A stretch of DNA of 64,000 nt from CBDBJK01 sp965206395 (GCA_965206395.1 CBDBJK010000031.1:62001-126000); one strand, 5' to 3'; counted from the first letter of the stretch, positions 9,305-18,971 are shown. The notes: generated by a model from the sequence alone, not told the origin. A program made the numbers and translations.

Positions 9305-10165
9305 ATGACTGAAATCGACCTTCATCTTCACACAACCCGCTCCGACGGCACGCTCACACCGACGGAACTGGTTCGTATGTGCGCCGAGCGTGGCCTGCGT
9401 ATTATTTCCATCACCGACCACGATTCCACGGAAGGCCTCTCAGAGGCGTTCGAAGCTGCAAGCTCCTTTCCGCAGTTGACTATCATACCTGGCATAGAGC
9501 TTAGCACCGACATACCCGGCAACGAGATACACGTTCTGGGATATTTTGTGGACTACGAGAGTCCTGACTTTCAGGCCGTGTTAGAGCGGTTTCGAGAAGG
9601 GCGCGAGAACAGGGGCCGCAAGATGGTCGAAAAGCTGAACGAGCTTGGAGTGAACATTTCCTGGGCAAGGGTGCAGGAAATCTCAGACGGCGGCTCCATA
9701 GGCCGGCCTCACATCGCTCAGGCGATGGTGGAGGACGGATATGTGCAGTATCCAAAGGACGCTTTCGACAAGTACATAGGTCGAAACGGCGTGGCATACG
9801 TTGATCGGCTCAAGCTCACTCCGGCAGACGCCGTGCAGATTCTGATTGACAACGGCGCGCTGCCCGTAATGGCTCATCCAACCTATTCCGCCTCCAGGTC
9901 TGGAATGGACGAGGTAGACTCGCTCGACGAAACCATTGAGGAGCTAAAAGAGGTGGGCCTTGTCGGGATGGAGGTCTACTATAAAGACTACACTCCAGAG
10001 CAGACAGAACGCCTCGCGATGCTGGCTGACAAGCTTGGGCTGATTCCCTGCGGTGGAACCGATTACCATGCCGCTGGCAACCCCGACGAGCCTGAACCTG
10101 GCTCCGTTGGGCCGCCTATGGAGACCATCGAAGCCCTGAAGTCGCTCAAAAAGGCGCGCGTCTAG
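9305..10165 (+). CDS. PHP-domain phosphoesterase
   Basis: Metal-dependent phosphoesterase of the PHP family, 286 residues, like the 3',5'-nucleotide phosphatase/RNase AM group. Metal ligands are visible in DLHLHTTRSDG, ITDHDST, PGIELST, EIHVLGYF, GRPHIAQAM, MAHPTY and GGTDYHA. The exact substrate cannot be read from sequence. It is third in the rny-ymdB-PHP cluster, which suggests a role in RNA or nucleotide breakdown. The start ATG lies 2 bases after the ymdB stop. Confidence 0.9.
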   Translation: MTEIDLHLHTTRSDGTLTPTELVRMCAERGLRIISITDHDSTEGLSEAFEAASSFPQLTIIPGIELSTDIPGNEIHVLGYFVDYESPDFQAVLERFREGRENRGRKMVEKLNELGVNISWARVQEISDGGSIGRPHIAQAMVEDGYVQYPKDAFDKYIGRNGVAYVDRLKLTPADAVQILIDNGALPVMAHPTYSASRSGMDEVDSLDETIEELKEVGLVGMEVYYKDYTPEQTERLAMLADKLGLIPCGGTDYHAAGNPDEPEPGSVGPPMETIEALKSLKKARV

Positions 10166-10525
10166 AGCCTCTGATACTTGAGCGAATACCCTTTTCGCCT
10201 CTGGTTGGCTGATTGGGTCAGATGTGTAGTTTGAATAATACGATAGTTCTTTATGGCGAGGCACTGACCTCACCCCCGTCCCCTCTCCGCTTACGGAGAG
10301 GGGCGCCTAAAATCAGGCTTCTTTTCGATTTCGCGGGGTGAGGTCAGAGGTCTGCAGAAAGACCTGCGACCGCCTTTGTCACATACCTGCCCCTGGCGAT
10401 CTGATGCCTCAACCTCGCCTCTGTCTGTCGTAAATCACTTCTTTTCGCCACCTGACGCCCTGTTCAACACCCTCTGCGTGCCTTATCCTGTATCCACTTC
10501 TTGAAAGCGATCATCTTAATTTACG
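10166..10525. other. Intergenic region with palindromic repeat, no gene seen
   Basis: About 360 bases between the PHP gene and plsY. It holds the nested palindrome at 10264-10347 and otherwise T/C-rich sequence without a convincing reading frame or promoter. Confidence 0.6.
10264..10347. repeat. Nested palindromic intergenic repeat, copy R1
   Basis: Outer arms CTGACCTCACCCC and GGGGTGAGGTCAG enclose an inner hairpin CCCCTCTCCG/CGGAGAGGGG. Related copies are at 15534 and 30510. Confidence 0.8.
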
Positions 10526-11242
10526 ATGACACTAACTGCTGTTCTCCTGATTACAGGCGCTTACCTTTTCGGTGCAGTGCCATCTGCTTACCTCGTCGCT
10601 CGTTATATAAAGGGTATAGACATTCGTCAGTATGGGTCAGGGAACATGGGCGCGACGAACGTGATGGCCTTCGTTGGCAATTGGACGGGCTTCTTCCTGG
10701 GCACATATGATTGCGTTGCAAAGGGAATGCTGCCCGTCGTGTTGGCGAACTTACTTGACCAGAGCATCGGCGTTCAGGTTGGCGCTGGTCTGGCCGGAGT
10801 GGTAGGACATGCGTGGTCGCCCTACATGCGATTCACAGGAGGCAGGGGTATAGCAACGTTCATCGGCGTGATTTTCGGGTTCGGAATGTTCTACGAATTC
10901 ATTATCCTGGCCGCCGCGCTGGGAATCCTTGGGCGCGTCGTATTCCACGAGACAGGGTTTTGGACCTTCCTTTGCTTGCTCGCCTTGCCGCCGCTGGTGT
11001 TCTTGTTTGAAAACGACCCTGCGCTGGTGTATATGACCATGGCAGCCGTCCCGATACTGCTGCTGAAGCGTTTGACAGCCAATTGGGAACCGCCTATAGA
11101 GGGACGCTCGCTGATTCGAGTCGCGTTTACTCGCATCTTATGGGATCGTGATGTTACTAAGAAAGAGGAGTGGACGGAACGCCGCCCGCCCTGGGAGAAC
11201 AAGGGGCTTTCTACAGATGACGGAGACAACGTACTGCGCTAG
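10526..11242 (+). CDS. plsY: Glycerol-3-phosphate acyltransferase PlsY
   Basis: Membrane enzyme that moves an acyl group from acyl-phosphate to glycerol-3-phosphate, first step of phospholipid synthesis. The three PlsY motifs are present: YGSGNMGATN near residue 36, GHAWSPYMRFTGGRGIAT near residue 95 (GGRG in place of the commoner GGKG), and a polar motif near FENDPA. Five or six hydrophobic segments fill the first 190 residues. The C-terminal tail (DRDVTKKEEWTERRPPWENK) is longer than usual. The 3' end overlaps the next gene by 26 bases. Confidence 0.93.
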   Translation: MTLTAVLLITGAYLFGAVPSAYLVARYIKGIDIRQYGSGNMGATNVMAFVGNWTGFFLGTYDCVAKGMLPVVLANLLDQSIGVQVGAGLAGVVGHAWSPYMRFTGGRGIATFIGVIFGFGMFYEFIILAAALGILGRVVFHETGFWTFLCLLALPPLVFLFENDPALVYMTMAAVPILLLKRLTANWEPPIEGRSLIRVAFTRILWDRDVTKKEEWTERRPPWENKGLSTDDGDNVLR

Positions 11243-11711
11243 ACATTCTAAAACCGAAACCAATCTCAGATGTGGCAGGTGTGACACACTCATATGTCCA
11301 CAGTGCTTGGTTCATGCCGCCGTAGGGGTGCGATGCCCTGATTGCGCCAAGACTCGACGCCTGCCCACCTTCGAGGTATCAGGGCTTCATCTGGCCCGCG
11401 CTGTCGCGGCGTCGTTGGCGCTTGGAATCGTGGGAGGGCTGGCGTTTGCCTTCTTTTTTCTGTTGATAATCGTTCCGCTTCAACTGTATTTGATCGTCTT
11501 CGTAGGCGTTGGATTCCTCGTTGGAGAGGGAACGAGCCTTAGCGTCAACCGGAAGAGAGGGCGTAATCTGAAGTTCGTGGCTGCTGGCGGAGTGCTTGCG
11601 GCCGTTATGATCGTCATCGTGTTTGGAATAGTCGACATTTTTTTCGAGACCGGCCTTCTGGGCTTGTTGGCCCTGGGCGCGGCCTTTTACTTCGCGGTCA
11701 AACCTTTCTGA
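11217..11711 (+). CDS. B-box-type zinc-finger membrane protein
   Basis: A protein of about 164 residues beginning MTETTYCARH inside the end of plsY. The N-terminal 45 residues form a Cys/His metal site (YCARH, LRCGRCDTLICPQC, VRCPDC) like the small B-box zinc fingers found in front of bacterial membrane domains. Two to three hydrophobic segments follow, including AVAASLALGIVGGLAF and FFFLLIIVPLQLYLIVFVGVGF. No catalytic residues are seen. The overlap with plsY indicates translational coupling. Function unknown. Confidence 0.75.
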   Translation: MTETTYCARHSKTETNLRCGRCDTLICPQCLVHAAVGVRCPDCAKTRRLPTFEVSGLHLARAVAASLALGIVGGLAFAFFFLLIIVPLQLYLIVFVGVGFLVGEGTSLSVNRKRGRNLKFVAAGGVLAAVMIVIVFGIVDIFFETGLLGLLALGAAFYFAVKPF

Positions 11712-11828
11712 TGTTGCAAAGCATCGTATTCGCGCCCGTCGCGAATGAACTATCAGCGATTGGGGAGCTATTCGAACCCGCCCACCTGAAGAGCCTGGAG
11801 AGGGTCGCTAATAGCCAAGGATGGTGAT

Positions 11829-12788
11829 GTGGGAAAAAGAGGATGGACTCTTTCAAGCGTGCTTATCGTCCTGACGGTTCTGGCAACGGCCTGTGGCTCC
11901 GTTGCTGAGCCAACAACCACGCCACCAACGCCATCGTCTGCGGCAAGTGGGCAAGATGTCACGCAAGCAGTCAATACGCCCGTACCTGATGTCACGGCTA
12001 CACCCGCTCCCATTGAAACAGGCATTACATTTCCCGATCCAGACATGGAGTTAATCATAAGGGTGGCCCTGAAACAGTTGGAAGGGGCGATAACGGAGGC
12101 AGACCTGGCAACGCTCACAGGGCTGGACGCCTCTTCGAGTGGAGTCGTTGCCGCGCATAACACACTAATTGGCCCTTCCAGGTTCGATGATCTTGCGGTC
12201 ACTGACCTTTCCGGTCTGGAATATCTGACTAATCTGACTATGTTCAGTCTTGATGGTTACGACCGAATACGCGACCTGTCTGACCTGTCCAACCTCACCG
12301 GACTGGTTACGCTTAACATCAGAGCGAACCTGATAACCGACCTGTCAGACCTGTCAGACCTGTCAAACCTCACCAGGCTGACCAGTCTCGATATCTCGCG
12401 GTTGGGAATAAGCGACCTCTCTTTTCTGGCTAATCTCACCAAGTTGACCGAACTCCGGCTTTCAGGAAATCAGATAGACGACCTGTCCCCCCTAACCAAC
12501 CTTACTAATGTGACTGAACTCTGGCTTGGCGAAAGTCAGATAGTCGACATCTTTGCCCTATCCAATATGACAAGTCTGGCTACGCTTCGGCTTGAGTTTA
12601 ACCAGATAAACGATCTGTCGCCTCTGGTTGAGAATGAAGGCCTCGGCGAAGGAGACAACATAAAACTCTCCTACAATGATCTTGACCTGGAGGAAGGCTC
12701 TGAGAACATGGAACACATCAGAGCTTTGGAGAGCAGAGGAGTGCTGGTTAGAATACTAACCCAGAGGTCGTCAGGCAACATACCCTAG
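11829..12788 (+). CDS. Leucine-rich-repeat lipoprotein
   Basis: Surface lipoprotein of 319 residues. The signal peptide ends in lipobox ATAC (residue about 22), then a Thr/Pro-rich linker. From about residue 120 come internalin-like 22-residue repeats, for example LTRLTSLDISRLGISDLSFL and LTKLTELRLSGNQIDDLSPL. The DNA under the repeats shows short direct repeats (gacctgtcagacctgtca). A GTG start with AAGGA eight bases upstream is used. Such proteins bind other proteins at the cell surface; the partner is unknown. Confidence 0.85.
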   Translation: MGKRGWTLSSVLIVLTVLATACGSVAEPTTTPPTPSSAASGQDVTQAVNTPVPDVTATPAPIETGITFPDPDMELIIRVALKQLEGAITEADLATLTGLDASSSGVVAAHNTLIGPSRFDDLAVTDLSGLEYLTNLTMFSLDGYDRIRDLSDLSNLTGLVTLNIRANLITDLSDLSDLSNLTRLTSLDISRLGISDLSFLANLTKLTELRLSGNQIDDLSPLTNLTNVTELWLGESQIVDIFALSNMTSLATLRLEFNQINDLSPLVENEGLGEGDNIKLSYNDLDLEEGSENMEHIRALESRGVLVRILTQRSSGNIP

Positions 12789-12977
12789 CGCCCAGTATGA
12801 GGCGTTTGAGGCTTTCCCGCATGCCTCGATCTTCACCAATTTAGACCAGCGTGGTGTTTCGAACGCGCTAGAAAACTGCATAAAAGGACGTTTATGCTAC
12901 CGAAAGAGCATATTGACAGGATTCATAGTTGAAGGTATGATTCGGCTCATTCAGTTGTTCTTGCAGGACGTATAGAT

Positions 12978-13418
12978 ATGGATGAGTTGGATTGGAAGAT
13001 TATCGAAATGCTTCAGGAGGACGGACGAGCATCTAACGCAGGAATCGCCAGAGATGCGGATGTTAGCGAGGGTACGGTGCGTCGTCGCCTCAAGAGGCTG
13101 ATTGATGAAGAGTACATAAAAGTGGTCGCCATGCTGGACCCTAAGAAGATGGGGTTCACGGCGGAGGCCCTGATAGGCGTACAGGTAGACCCCAATAGAA
13201 TCGACCAGATTGCAGCCGACATCGCAGAACTGAACGATGTCAACTGGGTAGCTGTTACGAGCGGCTCTTATGACATATTCGCCTGGGCAACATTGGAATC
13301 CTCAGAGGCCCTGGGAGTATTCCTGAGAACAAAGATAAGAATGATTCCGGGCGTTCGACGGACAGAAACCTTTATCAACCTCGTCGCAAAGAAGCGTGGG
13401 AACGGCGCACCCTTCTAG
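12978..13418 (+). CDS. Lrp/AsnC-family transcriptional regulator
   Basis: DNA-binding regulator of 146 residues. The N-terminal winged helix is MDELDWKIIEMLQEDGRASN with recognition helix SEGTVRRRLKRL. The C-terminal RAM (ligand-binding) domain begins IGVQVDPNRIDQIAADIAEL and includes VAVTSGSYDIFAWA. Members sense amino acids or related metabolites and form octamers. It stands alone between the LRR gene and aspS, so its target cannot be inferred. Confidence 0.92.
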   Translation: MDELDWKIIEMLQEDGRASNAGIARDADVSEGTVRRRLKRLIDEEYIKVVAMLDPKKMGFTAEALIGVQVDPNRIDQIAADIAELNDVNWVAVTSGSYDIFAWATLESSEALGVFLRTKIRMIPGVRRTETFINLVAKKRGNGAPF

Positions 13419-13654
13419 CCTCGCCCCTCATTGCTGCCAATCCTATGTGACAAGTCTTGGGCTCTTTTCACAGATGACCTTGCGTCTTTGTCATCGACAA
13501 GACCAGCGCATCTGGCGAAAGAATGCGCCTGCCGCAAAAGGATTCTTACAGCATCGAAGTAATTTCCTCTGGCGCTTGTCTGTCCTGTGCATTTAGAGGG
13601 ACTGGTTTAAGACCTTACATTACCTCTATAATCATCCTATTGCTATCGAGAGGG

Positions 13655-15466
13655 ATGACGTTGCTAAAAACCATCAGTTGTGGAGACATCCGCGTAGAGC
13701 ACATCGACAAGACCGTAACTTTGGCTGGCTGGGTGCATCGCAGGCGCGATCATGGGAACCTTATATTCATAGACCTCAGAGACAGCAAGGGTATCGTTCA
13801 ACTCGTGTTTAACCCTGAACTTGCGCCGGAAGCGCACGGGGTCGCCGAGCAGTTACGCAACGAGTGGGTAATCCAGGTAGTCGGGCAGGTGACTCGCAGG
13901 CCGGAAGGCACCGATAACCCGAACATGCCCACCGGAGGCGTGGAGATTGTGGCGGAAACGCTCGTAGTCCTCAACGAATCAATGACGCCTCCTTTCAACG
14001 TTAACGAGGAAAGCGAAGTCGACGAGCTTTTGCGATTGAAGTATCGCTATCTAGACCTCCGCCGCGCCTCTATGAGCGAGACCCTTGTTGCTCGCCATCG
14101 GATAGTCAAGTTCATCCGAGATTTTCTGGACAGGCGCGGATTTATCGAAGTTGAGACGCCAATTCTCATCAAGAGCACACCGGAGGGAGCGCGGGACTAT
14201 CTCGTTCCCAGTCGGTTATATCCAGGCAGCTTTTACGCGCTGCCGCAGTCGCCTCAACAACTCAAGCAGCTTCTGATGGTAGCCGGAGTCGAGAAGTATT
14301 TCCAGATCGCACGATGTTTCCGCGACGAAGACCTCAGAGCCGACCGCCAGCCTGAACATACCCAGCTTGACCTCGAAATGAGCTTCGTGGAAGAGGACGA
14401 CGTACTGAATCTGATCGAGGAGCTATACACCGAGTTAGTGGAAAGCCTGTTCCCTGATAAATGGATGCTGAAGCCCTTCCCCAGAATCACTTATGCGGAG
14501 TCTATGGAGCTTTACGGCACGGATAAGCCAGACCTGCGCTTCGAGTTGGAGATGGCCGACCTGTCCGACATCGCGGCGGACACCGAGTTTCGCGTCTTCC
14601 AGTCGGCGTTAGCAGGCGGAGGCATCGTTAAAGGATTCAAAGTCCCGGGCTGCGCCTCTTACTCCCGAAGGCAGACGGACGAGCTTATCGAGTTCGCAAA
14701 AACAAGGGGAGCGCAAGGGCTGGTCACCATAGCCCTTACGGGAGAACCTAGTTCATCGCTTGAGGACATGACTCAAGAGCAGGTGCGGTCGGCGGTCTCA
14801 AGGTTCCTGTCTCTCGATCAGGTGAAGGCCATAGCAGAAAGGACGGAGGCAGAGGTCGGCGACCTCATTCTCATCGCGGCGGGAAATCCCAAGATGGCTA
14901 ACCTGGTGTTGAGCAGCCTTCGTCACGAGATGGGCCAGCGGCTTGGCCTCGCGGACCCCAACCTGCTGGCTTTCGCCTTCGTGGTGGACTTTCCTCTGTT
15001 CGAATGGAACGAGGACGCGGAACGCTGGGACGCCATGCACCACGCCTTCAGCATGCCCAAAGAGGACAGCAAGCAGTACATCGAAAGCGACCCTGGCAAG
15101 GTCATAGGCCGCCTTTACGACTTGGTGAGCAACGGCTCGGAACTGGCGAGCGGCAGCATCCGAATTCACGAACGCGAACTGCAAGAGCGGATATTCGAGG
15201 TGCTTGGCTATACCAGGGAGCAGGTCGGCCAGCTTTTCAGCCAGCTTCTGGACGCCCTGGAGTACGGAGCGCCGCCGCACGGAGGCATAGCGCCGGGCAT
15301 CGACAGGCTCGTCATGGTGCTTACTGGCAAAGACAACATCCGGGACGTTATCGCCTTCCCCAAGACACAGAGCGCAATCGACCCGCTATTCGAGGCTCCC
15401 AGCCCTGTCGAGCAATCCCAGCTTGAGGAACTTCACATCAGAGTTGTTGATGTGGATGCGCCATAA
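13655..15466 (+). CDS. aspS: Aspartyl-tRNA synthetase
   Basis: Class II synthetase charging tRNA with aspartate, 603 residues, the bacterial-type length. The N-terminal OB-fold has LAGWVHRRRDHGNLIFIDLRD. Motif 2 is FRDEDLRADR, the bacterial GAD insertion spans roughly residues 290-420, and motif 3 is GGIAPGIDRLVM. An upstream in-frame extension to 13523 exists, but the family N-terminus and a GAGAGGG just ahead point to ATG 13655. The close SD spacing is unusual. Confidence 0.97.
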   Translation: MTLLKTISCGDIRVEHIDKTVTLAGWVHRRRDHGNLIFIDLRDSKGIVQLVFNPELAPEAHGVAEQLRNEWVIQVVGQVTRRPEGTDNPNMPTGGVEIVAETLVVLNESMTPPFNVNEESEVDELLRLKYRYLDLRRASMSETLVARHRIVKFIRDFLDRRGFIEVETPILIKSTPEGARDYLVPSRLYPGSFYALPQSPQQLKQLLMVAGVEKYFQIARCFRDEDLRADRQPEHTQLDLEMSFVEEDDVLNLIEELYTELVESLFPDKWMLKPFPRITYAESMELYGTDKPDLRFELEMADLSDIAADTEFRVFQSALAGGGIVKGFKVPGCASYSRRQTDELIEFAKTRGAQGLVTIALTGEPSSSLEDMTQEQVRSAVSRFLSLDQVKAIAERTEAEVGDLILIAAGNPKMANLVLSSLRHEMGQRLGLADPNLLAFAFVVDFPLFEWNEDAERWDAMHHAFSMPKEDSKQYIESDPGKVIGRLYDLVSNGSELASGSIRIHERELQERIFEVLGYTREQVGQLFSQLLDALEYGAPPHGGIAPGIDRLVMVLTGKDNIRDVIAFPKTQSAIDPLFEAPSPVEQSQLEELHIRVVDVDAP

Positions 15467-15533
15467 AGGGCCACTCGGTCACTTTCAATCGAGCAATATC
15501 TGAATATAGCTTGGTGTGGTTGATGCCATGCTA

Positions 15534-15624
15534 CTGACCTCACCCCGTCCTTCCACGGAAGGAAAAAGAAGCTTGGTTTTTAGGCACCCCTCTCCGTTCA
15601 CGGAGAGGGGATGGGGGTGAGGTC
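15534..15624. repeat. Nested palindromic intergenic repeat, copy R2
   Basis: Outer arms CTGACCTCACCCCGTC and GGGGGTGAGGTC with two inner hairpins, TCCTTCCACGGAAGGA and CCCCTCTCCG..CGGAGAGGGG. It lies between aspS and the convergent enoyl-CoA hydratase gene, where it could stop transcription from both sides. Confidence 0.8.
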
Positions 15625-15678
15625 TCGTGAGGCCACATTATTCGATTGGAATATCAGCACCAAGTCAAGACTCAGCAA

Positions 15679-16485
15679 CTACCGGAACGGCCCATCGCGC
15701 GCCTCAAGGAAGGCGTGTAGCCCTTGCTCCTGACGAATATCGTTCAGGGCCTCCTTGTCGGCGTCCGAAGTCATGCCCTCCATCATGCGGAGCATCAAGT
15801 GTTGCTCGAAGGCGTCGGAAAAGCCCATCTTGTCATACGTTGCCTTGATGCTGCGCTTCATCGTCTGCGTAGCGAAGGGCGGCACTCTGGCTATGCGCTC
15901 TGCCACCTGTCGCGCCTCATCGAGTAGCTGGTCTGCTGGCACAACCTTGTTCACCATGTTCCACTTCTCGGCAGTCTGCGCGTCGATCATGTCGCCAGTG
16001 TAGTAGAGCCAGTGCAGATGGCGAAAAGGGATCATGTAGGGCAGCAGAATCGCGGGCGAGTGTGCGACGTGGCGAATCTCAGGCTCGCCGAACATGGCGT
16101 TCTCCGAGGCAATCACGATGTCGGAAGTCATCGCAAGCACGTTGCCAGCCGCGAGCGCGTAGCCGTTCACCGCGCTTATGGTGGGCTGGCGAATGTTCCA
16201 TAGCTTCATTATGACGCGCGGGCCAAGGTGCGTCGCGTCCCAGTTGGCCGTGCTTGGTCGTTCTTCATGAGATGTGCCGGGCGATATGTCGAATCCTGCT
16301 GAGAAAGCTCTGCCCGCTCCGGTAACGATGACTGCGTTGATGTCGTGGTCTTCATGAATATCGTCCAGAGCGTCGCTGAAGTCTTTCAGAAGACCTGCGT
16401 TCAGCGCGTTCATCTTCTCCGGTCGGTCGAGCGTGATAGTAGCGACGCTGTTTTGTTTGTCCAGCTTGATGAATTGATAGTCCAT
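15679..16485 (-). CDS. Enoyl-CoA hydratase/isomerase family protein
   Basis: Crotonase-fold protein of 268 residues acting on an acyl-CoA. Family blocks are ITLDRPEKMNALN, VIVTGAGRAFSAGFDI (first oxyanion-hole strand) and NGYALAAGNVLAMTSDIVIA, then MFGEPEIRH. AAGN replaces the usual GGG/GAG of the second oxyanion segment, so whether it is a hydratase, isomerase or other acyl-CoA enzyme is open. It lies 13 bases downstream of the amidohydrolase gene on the same strand and is likely co-transcribed. Confidence 0.88.
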   Translation of the reverse strand: MDYQFIKLDKQNSVATITLDRPEKMNALNAGLLKDFSDALDDIHEDHDINAVIVTGAGRAFSAGFDISPGTSHEERPSTANWDATHLGPRVIMKLWNIRQPTISAVNGYALAAGNVLAMTSDIVIASENAMFGEPEIRHVAHSPAILLPYMIPFRHLHWLYYTGDMIDAQTAEKWNMVNKVVPADQLLDEARQVAERIARVPPFATQTMKRSIKATYDKMGFSDAFEQHLMLRMMEGMTSDADKEALNDIRQEQGLHAFLEARDGPFR

Positions 16486-16498
16486 TGCTTCTCCTGAC

Positions 16499-17725
16499 TT
16501 ATATGAGCAGCTCGCCGTTGCGCTTGGCGATGCGGCCCTGGCTGACGATGGTGTTCACGCTGTGCATGGCGCGAATGTCGATGGCGGGGTTGCCATCGAC
16601 GATTACAACGTCGGCGGCCTTGCCTAGCTCAAGCGTGCCGGTCTCGTCGATGATGCCCAGGCACTCTGCCGAGGTCTTCGTGGAGCAGACGATGGCCTCC
16701 ATTGGCGAAATCTTCATTTCCTCCACCATCACTTGTGGGATGTAGGCGAAGTCGTCGAAGCGGGCGTTGGTCATGCCAGCGTCCATGCCTGTGACGAACT
16801 TCACGCCTCGGTCCCACATATCGCGCAGGATTTCAAAGCGTCTCACCGGGTCGCCCATTCCTGAAGGGGGTGGAACCCGTCCCCGCATTCGATTCAGGTG
16901 GCCTAGCGCGAGCGTCGGGTCAACGTATATTCCCTTTTCGACCATGACATCGACAACCGCAGGGTCGTAGTCGTACATGTCTATCGGGTCTTCGGCGAGC
17001 CAGGAGCAGTGAATCAGATTGTGGATGCCCGCCTCAACGCAGTTGCGGACGCCCGCCGCAGCATGGCAGTGCGCCGAGACTTTCAGGCCAAGCCTTTCGG
17101 CATCCTCTACCGCCGCACGAAGCGTCTCGACGGGATACTGCGGCGCTCTCGTGTTCGTGCCAGGAGTGAAGCCTCCGCCGGTGGACATGATTTTGATGCA
17201 GTCCGCGCCTTGCTTGAACTGCTGTCGAATGGCCTTGACGACATCCTGGGCTGTGTCTGCCTCGGTGCCGAACATGTTGCAGTGGCCGCCCGTCGTCGTG
17301 ATTGGCGTTCCCGCAACAAGCAGGCGCGGGCCGGGGATGATGCCCTCTTGTATCGCCTGCCTGAGCGGAAAGACGACCTGGTTCTTGCTGCCAAGGTCTC
17401 GCATCGTCGTGACGCCTGAGCCTAGCGCCGACCTCACCGCCTGCACGCCGCGCATCAATAGCATCTGGTCGCTCTCGGTAGTCACGTGGCGATAGGCGTC
17501 GGTTTCCGCGCTGCAATGGATGTGGGTATGCGCTTCGATGAAACCGGGCATGATGCTGCCCCCGTTCACCTCGATGGCGTCCACTTCCTCGCCAGGGGCT
17601 ATGTTCAACTTATCTTGAGTGGCGACCTGAGTTATCCTGCCATCCTCTATCACAATAGCGCCCTTGGCGATCGGTTCGGCTCCGGTGCCATCAATCAGTC
17701 GGTCTGCCTTCAAAACAAGCTTCAT
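16499..17725 (-). CDS. Metal-dependent amidohydrolase (imidazolonepropionase-like)
   Basis: Amidohydrolase-superfamily enzyme of 408 residues. The N-terminal beta-sandwich begins MKLVLKADRLIDGTGAEPIA. Metal ligands are in GFIEAHTHIH, KVSAHCHAAAGVRNCVEAG and IHCSWLAED, and the catalytic Asp is in FVTGMDAGMTN. The C-terminus closes with LGKAADVVIVDGNP. It resembles prolidase/imidazolonepropionase-like hydrolases; substrate not predictable. First gene of a two-gene minus-strand unit with the enoyl-CoA hydratase. Confidence 0.88.
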   Translation of the reverse strand: MKLVLKADRLIDGTGAEPIAKGAIVIEDGRITQVATQDKLNIAPGEEVDAIEVNGGSIMPGFIEAHTHIHCSAETDAYRHVTTESDQMLLMRGVQAVRSALGSGVTTMRDLGSKNQVVFPLRQAIQEGIIPGPRLLVAGTPITTTGGHCNMFGTEADTAQDVVKAIRQQFKQGADCIKIMSTGGGFTPGTNTRAPQYPVETLRAAVEDAERLGLKVSAHCHAAAGVRNCVEAGIHNLIHCSWLAEDPIDMYDYDPAVVDVMVEKGIYVDPTLALGHLNRMRGRVPPPSGMGDPVRRFEILRDMWDRGVKFVTGMDAGMTNARFDDFAYIPQVMVEEMKISPMEAIVCSTKTSAECLGIIDETGTLELGKAADVVIVDGNPAIDIRAMHSVNTIVSQGRIAKRNGELLI

Positions 17726-17765
17726 TTACATACCTCTCCTTGAAAATGCGAGGCCATTATAGCAT

Positions 17766-17830
17766 GGGGTCTGGGGGTTAGGGTTTGGGGGTTGGGAAGG
17801 TTAACTCCTAGACCCTAACCCCTAACCCCC
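17766..17830. repeat. Telomere-like palindromic repeat, copy T2
   Basis: G-rich arm with ggggttagggtttggggg and C-rich arm with gaccctaacccctaaccccc, separated by aaggttaactccta. It sits in the divergent region between the amidohydrolase gene and the E1 alpha gene. Confidence 0.8.
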
Positions 17831-17903
17831 TTTCATGCTATAATCCGCTCTGACCAGTGGGCTGGTCTGTTTTCGCAAATCTAGTCGGACGGGAGGATTC
17901 GCC

Positions 17904-18884
17904 TTGACAACGACACACTCTGAGCTAAACAAGGATACGCTCCTCTGGGCGTATGAAAAGATGGTTACAATTCGTCGGTTCGAGGAGCAGGCACGGCGAG
18001 AAGCCGACGCCGGAAAGCTTCGCGGGATGCACTCCTCCATCGGTCAGGAGGCTGTTCCCACCGGCATCTGCGCTCACCTTTCAGACGACGACTACGTGCT
18101 GGGAACACACCGCAGCCATCACCATTGCATCGCCAAGGGTGTTGACCTGAACGAGATGATGGCCGAGCTTCTGGGCAAATCCACCGGAACGAACAAGGGC
18201 AAGGGCGGTACGATGCACATCGCCGACATCAACAAAGGTATGCTTGGGGCCAACGGCATCGTAGGCTCGAACATCCCTGTTGCAACGGGCGTTGCTCTGA
18301 GTGCCAGGGTAAGGGGTTCAGATCAGGTGAGCGTGGTCTTCTTCGGCGATGGCGCTTCGAGTCAGGGCACTCTGCACGAGTCGATGAATCTCGCCAGCAT
18401 ATGGAAACTGCCCGTCATATTCGTCTGCGAGAACAATCGCTACGCCGAGGCCACGCCGTTCGAGTACTCGGTGGCAGGAGGCTCGATTTCCAATCGCGCG
18501 GCAGGCTACGGTATGCCCGGCGTCACGGTGGACGGCCAGTCGGTGCTGGATATGTTCGAGGTGTCCGGTGAGGCTGTCAGGCGTGCGAGGGCTGGCGAAG
18601 GCCCGACGCTGATTGAGGCGCATACCTATCGCTATCAGGGTCACTTCGGCGCTGACAATCCGCTTGGCTACCGGACAGAGGAAGAGGAGGCGTACTATCT
18701 CGGCAGAGACTGCATCGAGAGGCTCAAAGTTCACCTGCTAGACGGAGGCTACGCCGCTGAGAGCGATCTTGTGATTATAAATGAGAGGGCAGTCGAAGCC
18801 GTCACCGCTGCCGTTAAATTCGCCGATGAAAGCCCCTTTCCCGACGACGAAGAACTCACAACAGACGTGTACGTATCGTACTGA
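17904..18884 (+). CDS. 2-oxoacid (pyruvate/acetoin-type) dehydrogenase E1 alpha subunit
   Basis: Thiamine-diphosphate-binding alpha subunit, 326 residues, of a heterotetrameric E1 that decarboxylates a 2-oxoacid or acetoin. The ThDP/Mg motif is FFGDGASSQG to VCENN near residues 150-180. The substrate loop has GTHRSHHHCIAKG, and HTYRYQGHF lies near the C-terminus. A TTG start is used with GGGAGGA at 17891-17897. It heads a three-gene operon with E1 beta and E2. No E3 (dihydrolipoamide dehydrogenase) is in the window, so it must be encoded elsewhere. Confidence 0.93.
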   Translation: MTTTHSELNKDTLLWAYEKMVTIRRFEEQARREADAGKLRGMHSSIGQEAVPTGICAHLSDDDYVLGTHRSHHHCIAKGVDLNEMMAELLGKSTGTNKGKGGTMHIADINKGMLGANGIVGSNIPVATGVALSARVRGSDQVSVVFFGDGASSQGTLHESMNLASIWKLPVIFVCENNRYAEATPFEYSVAGGSISNRAAGYGMPGVTVDGQSVLDMFEVSGEAVRRARAGEGPTLIEAHTYRYQGHFGADNPLGYRTEEEEAYYLGRDCIERLKVHLLDGGYAAESDLVIINERAVEAVTAAVKFADESPFPDDEELTTDVYVSY

Positions 18885-18885
18885 A

Positions 18886-18957
18886 GGGTTTAGGGTTTAG
18901 GGGTTAGGGACTCAACTCCAAACCCTAATCCCTAAACCCTAAACCCCGAACCCTAAT
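18886..18957. repeat. Telomere-like palindromic repeat, copy T3
   Basis: Starts within a few bases of the E1 alpha stop. G-arm gggtttagggtttagggg, C-arm ccctaaaccctaaacccc; the folded hairpin ends just before the E1 beta ribosome site GAGGAGA. Confidence 0.85.
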
Positions 18958-18971
18958 TTAGAGGAGAAGTG

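Noticed and set aside
12270..12370. Short repeats (gacctgtcagacctgtca) as a CRISPR array
   Set aside because: They encode leucine-rich repeats in frame, lack spacers, and no cas gene is present. No CRISPR array was seen anywhere in the window.
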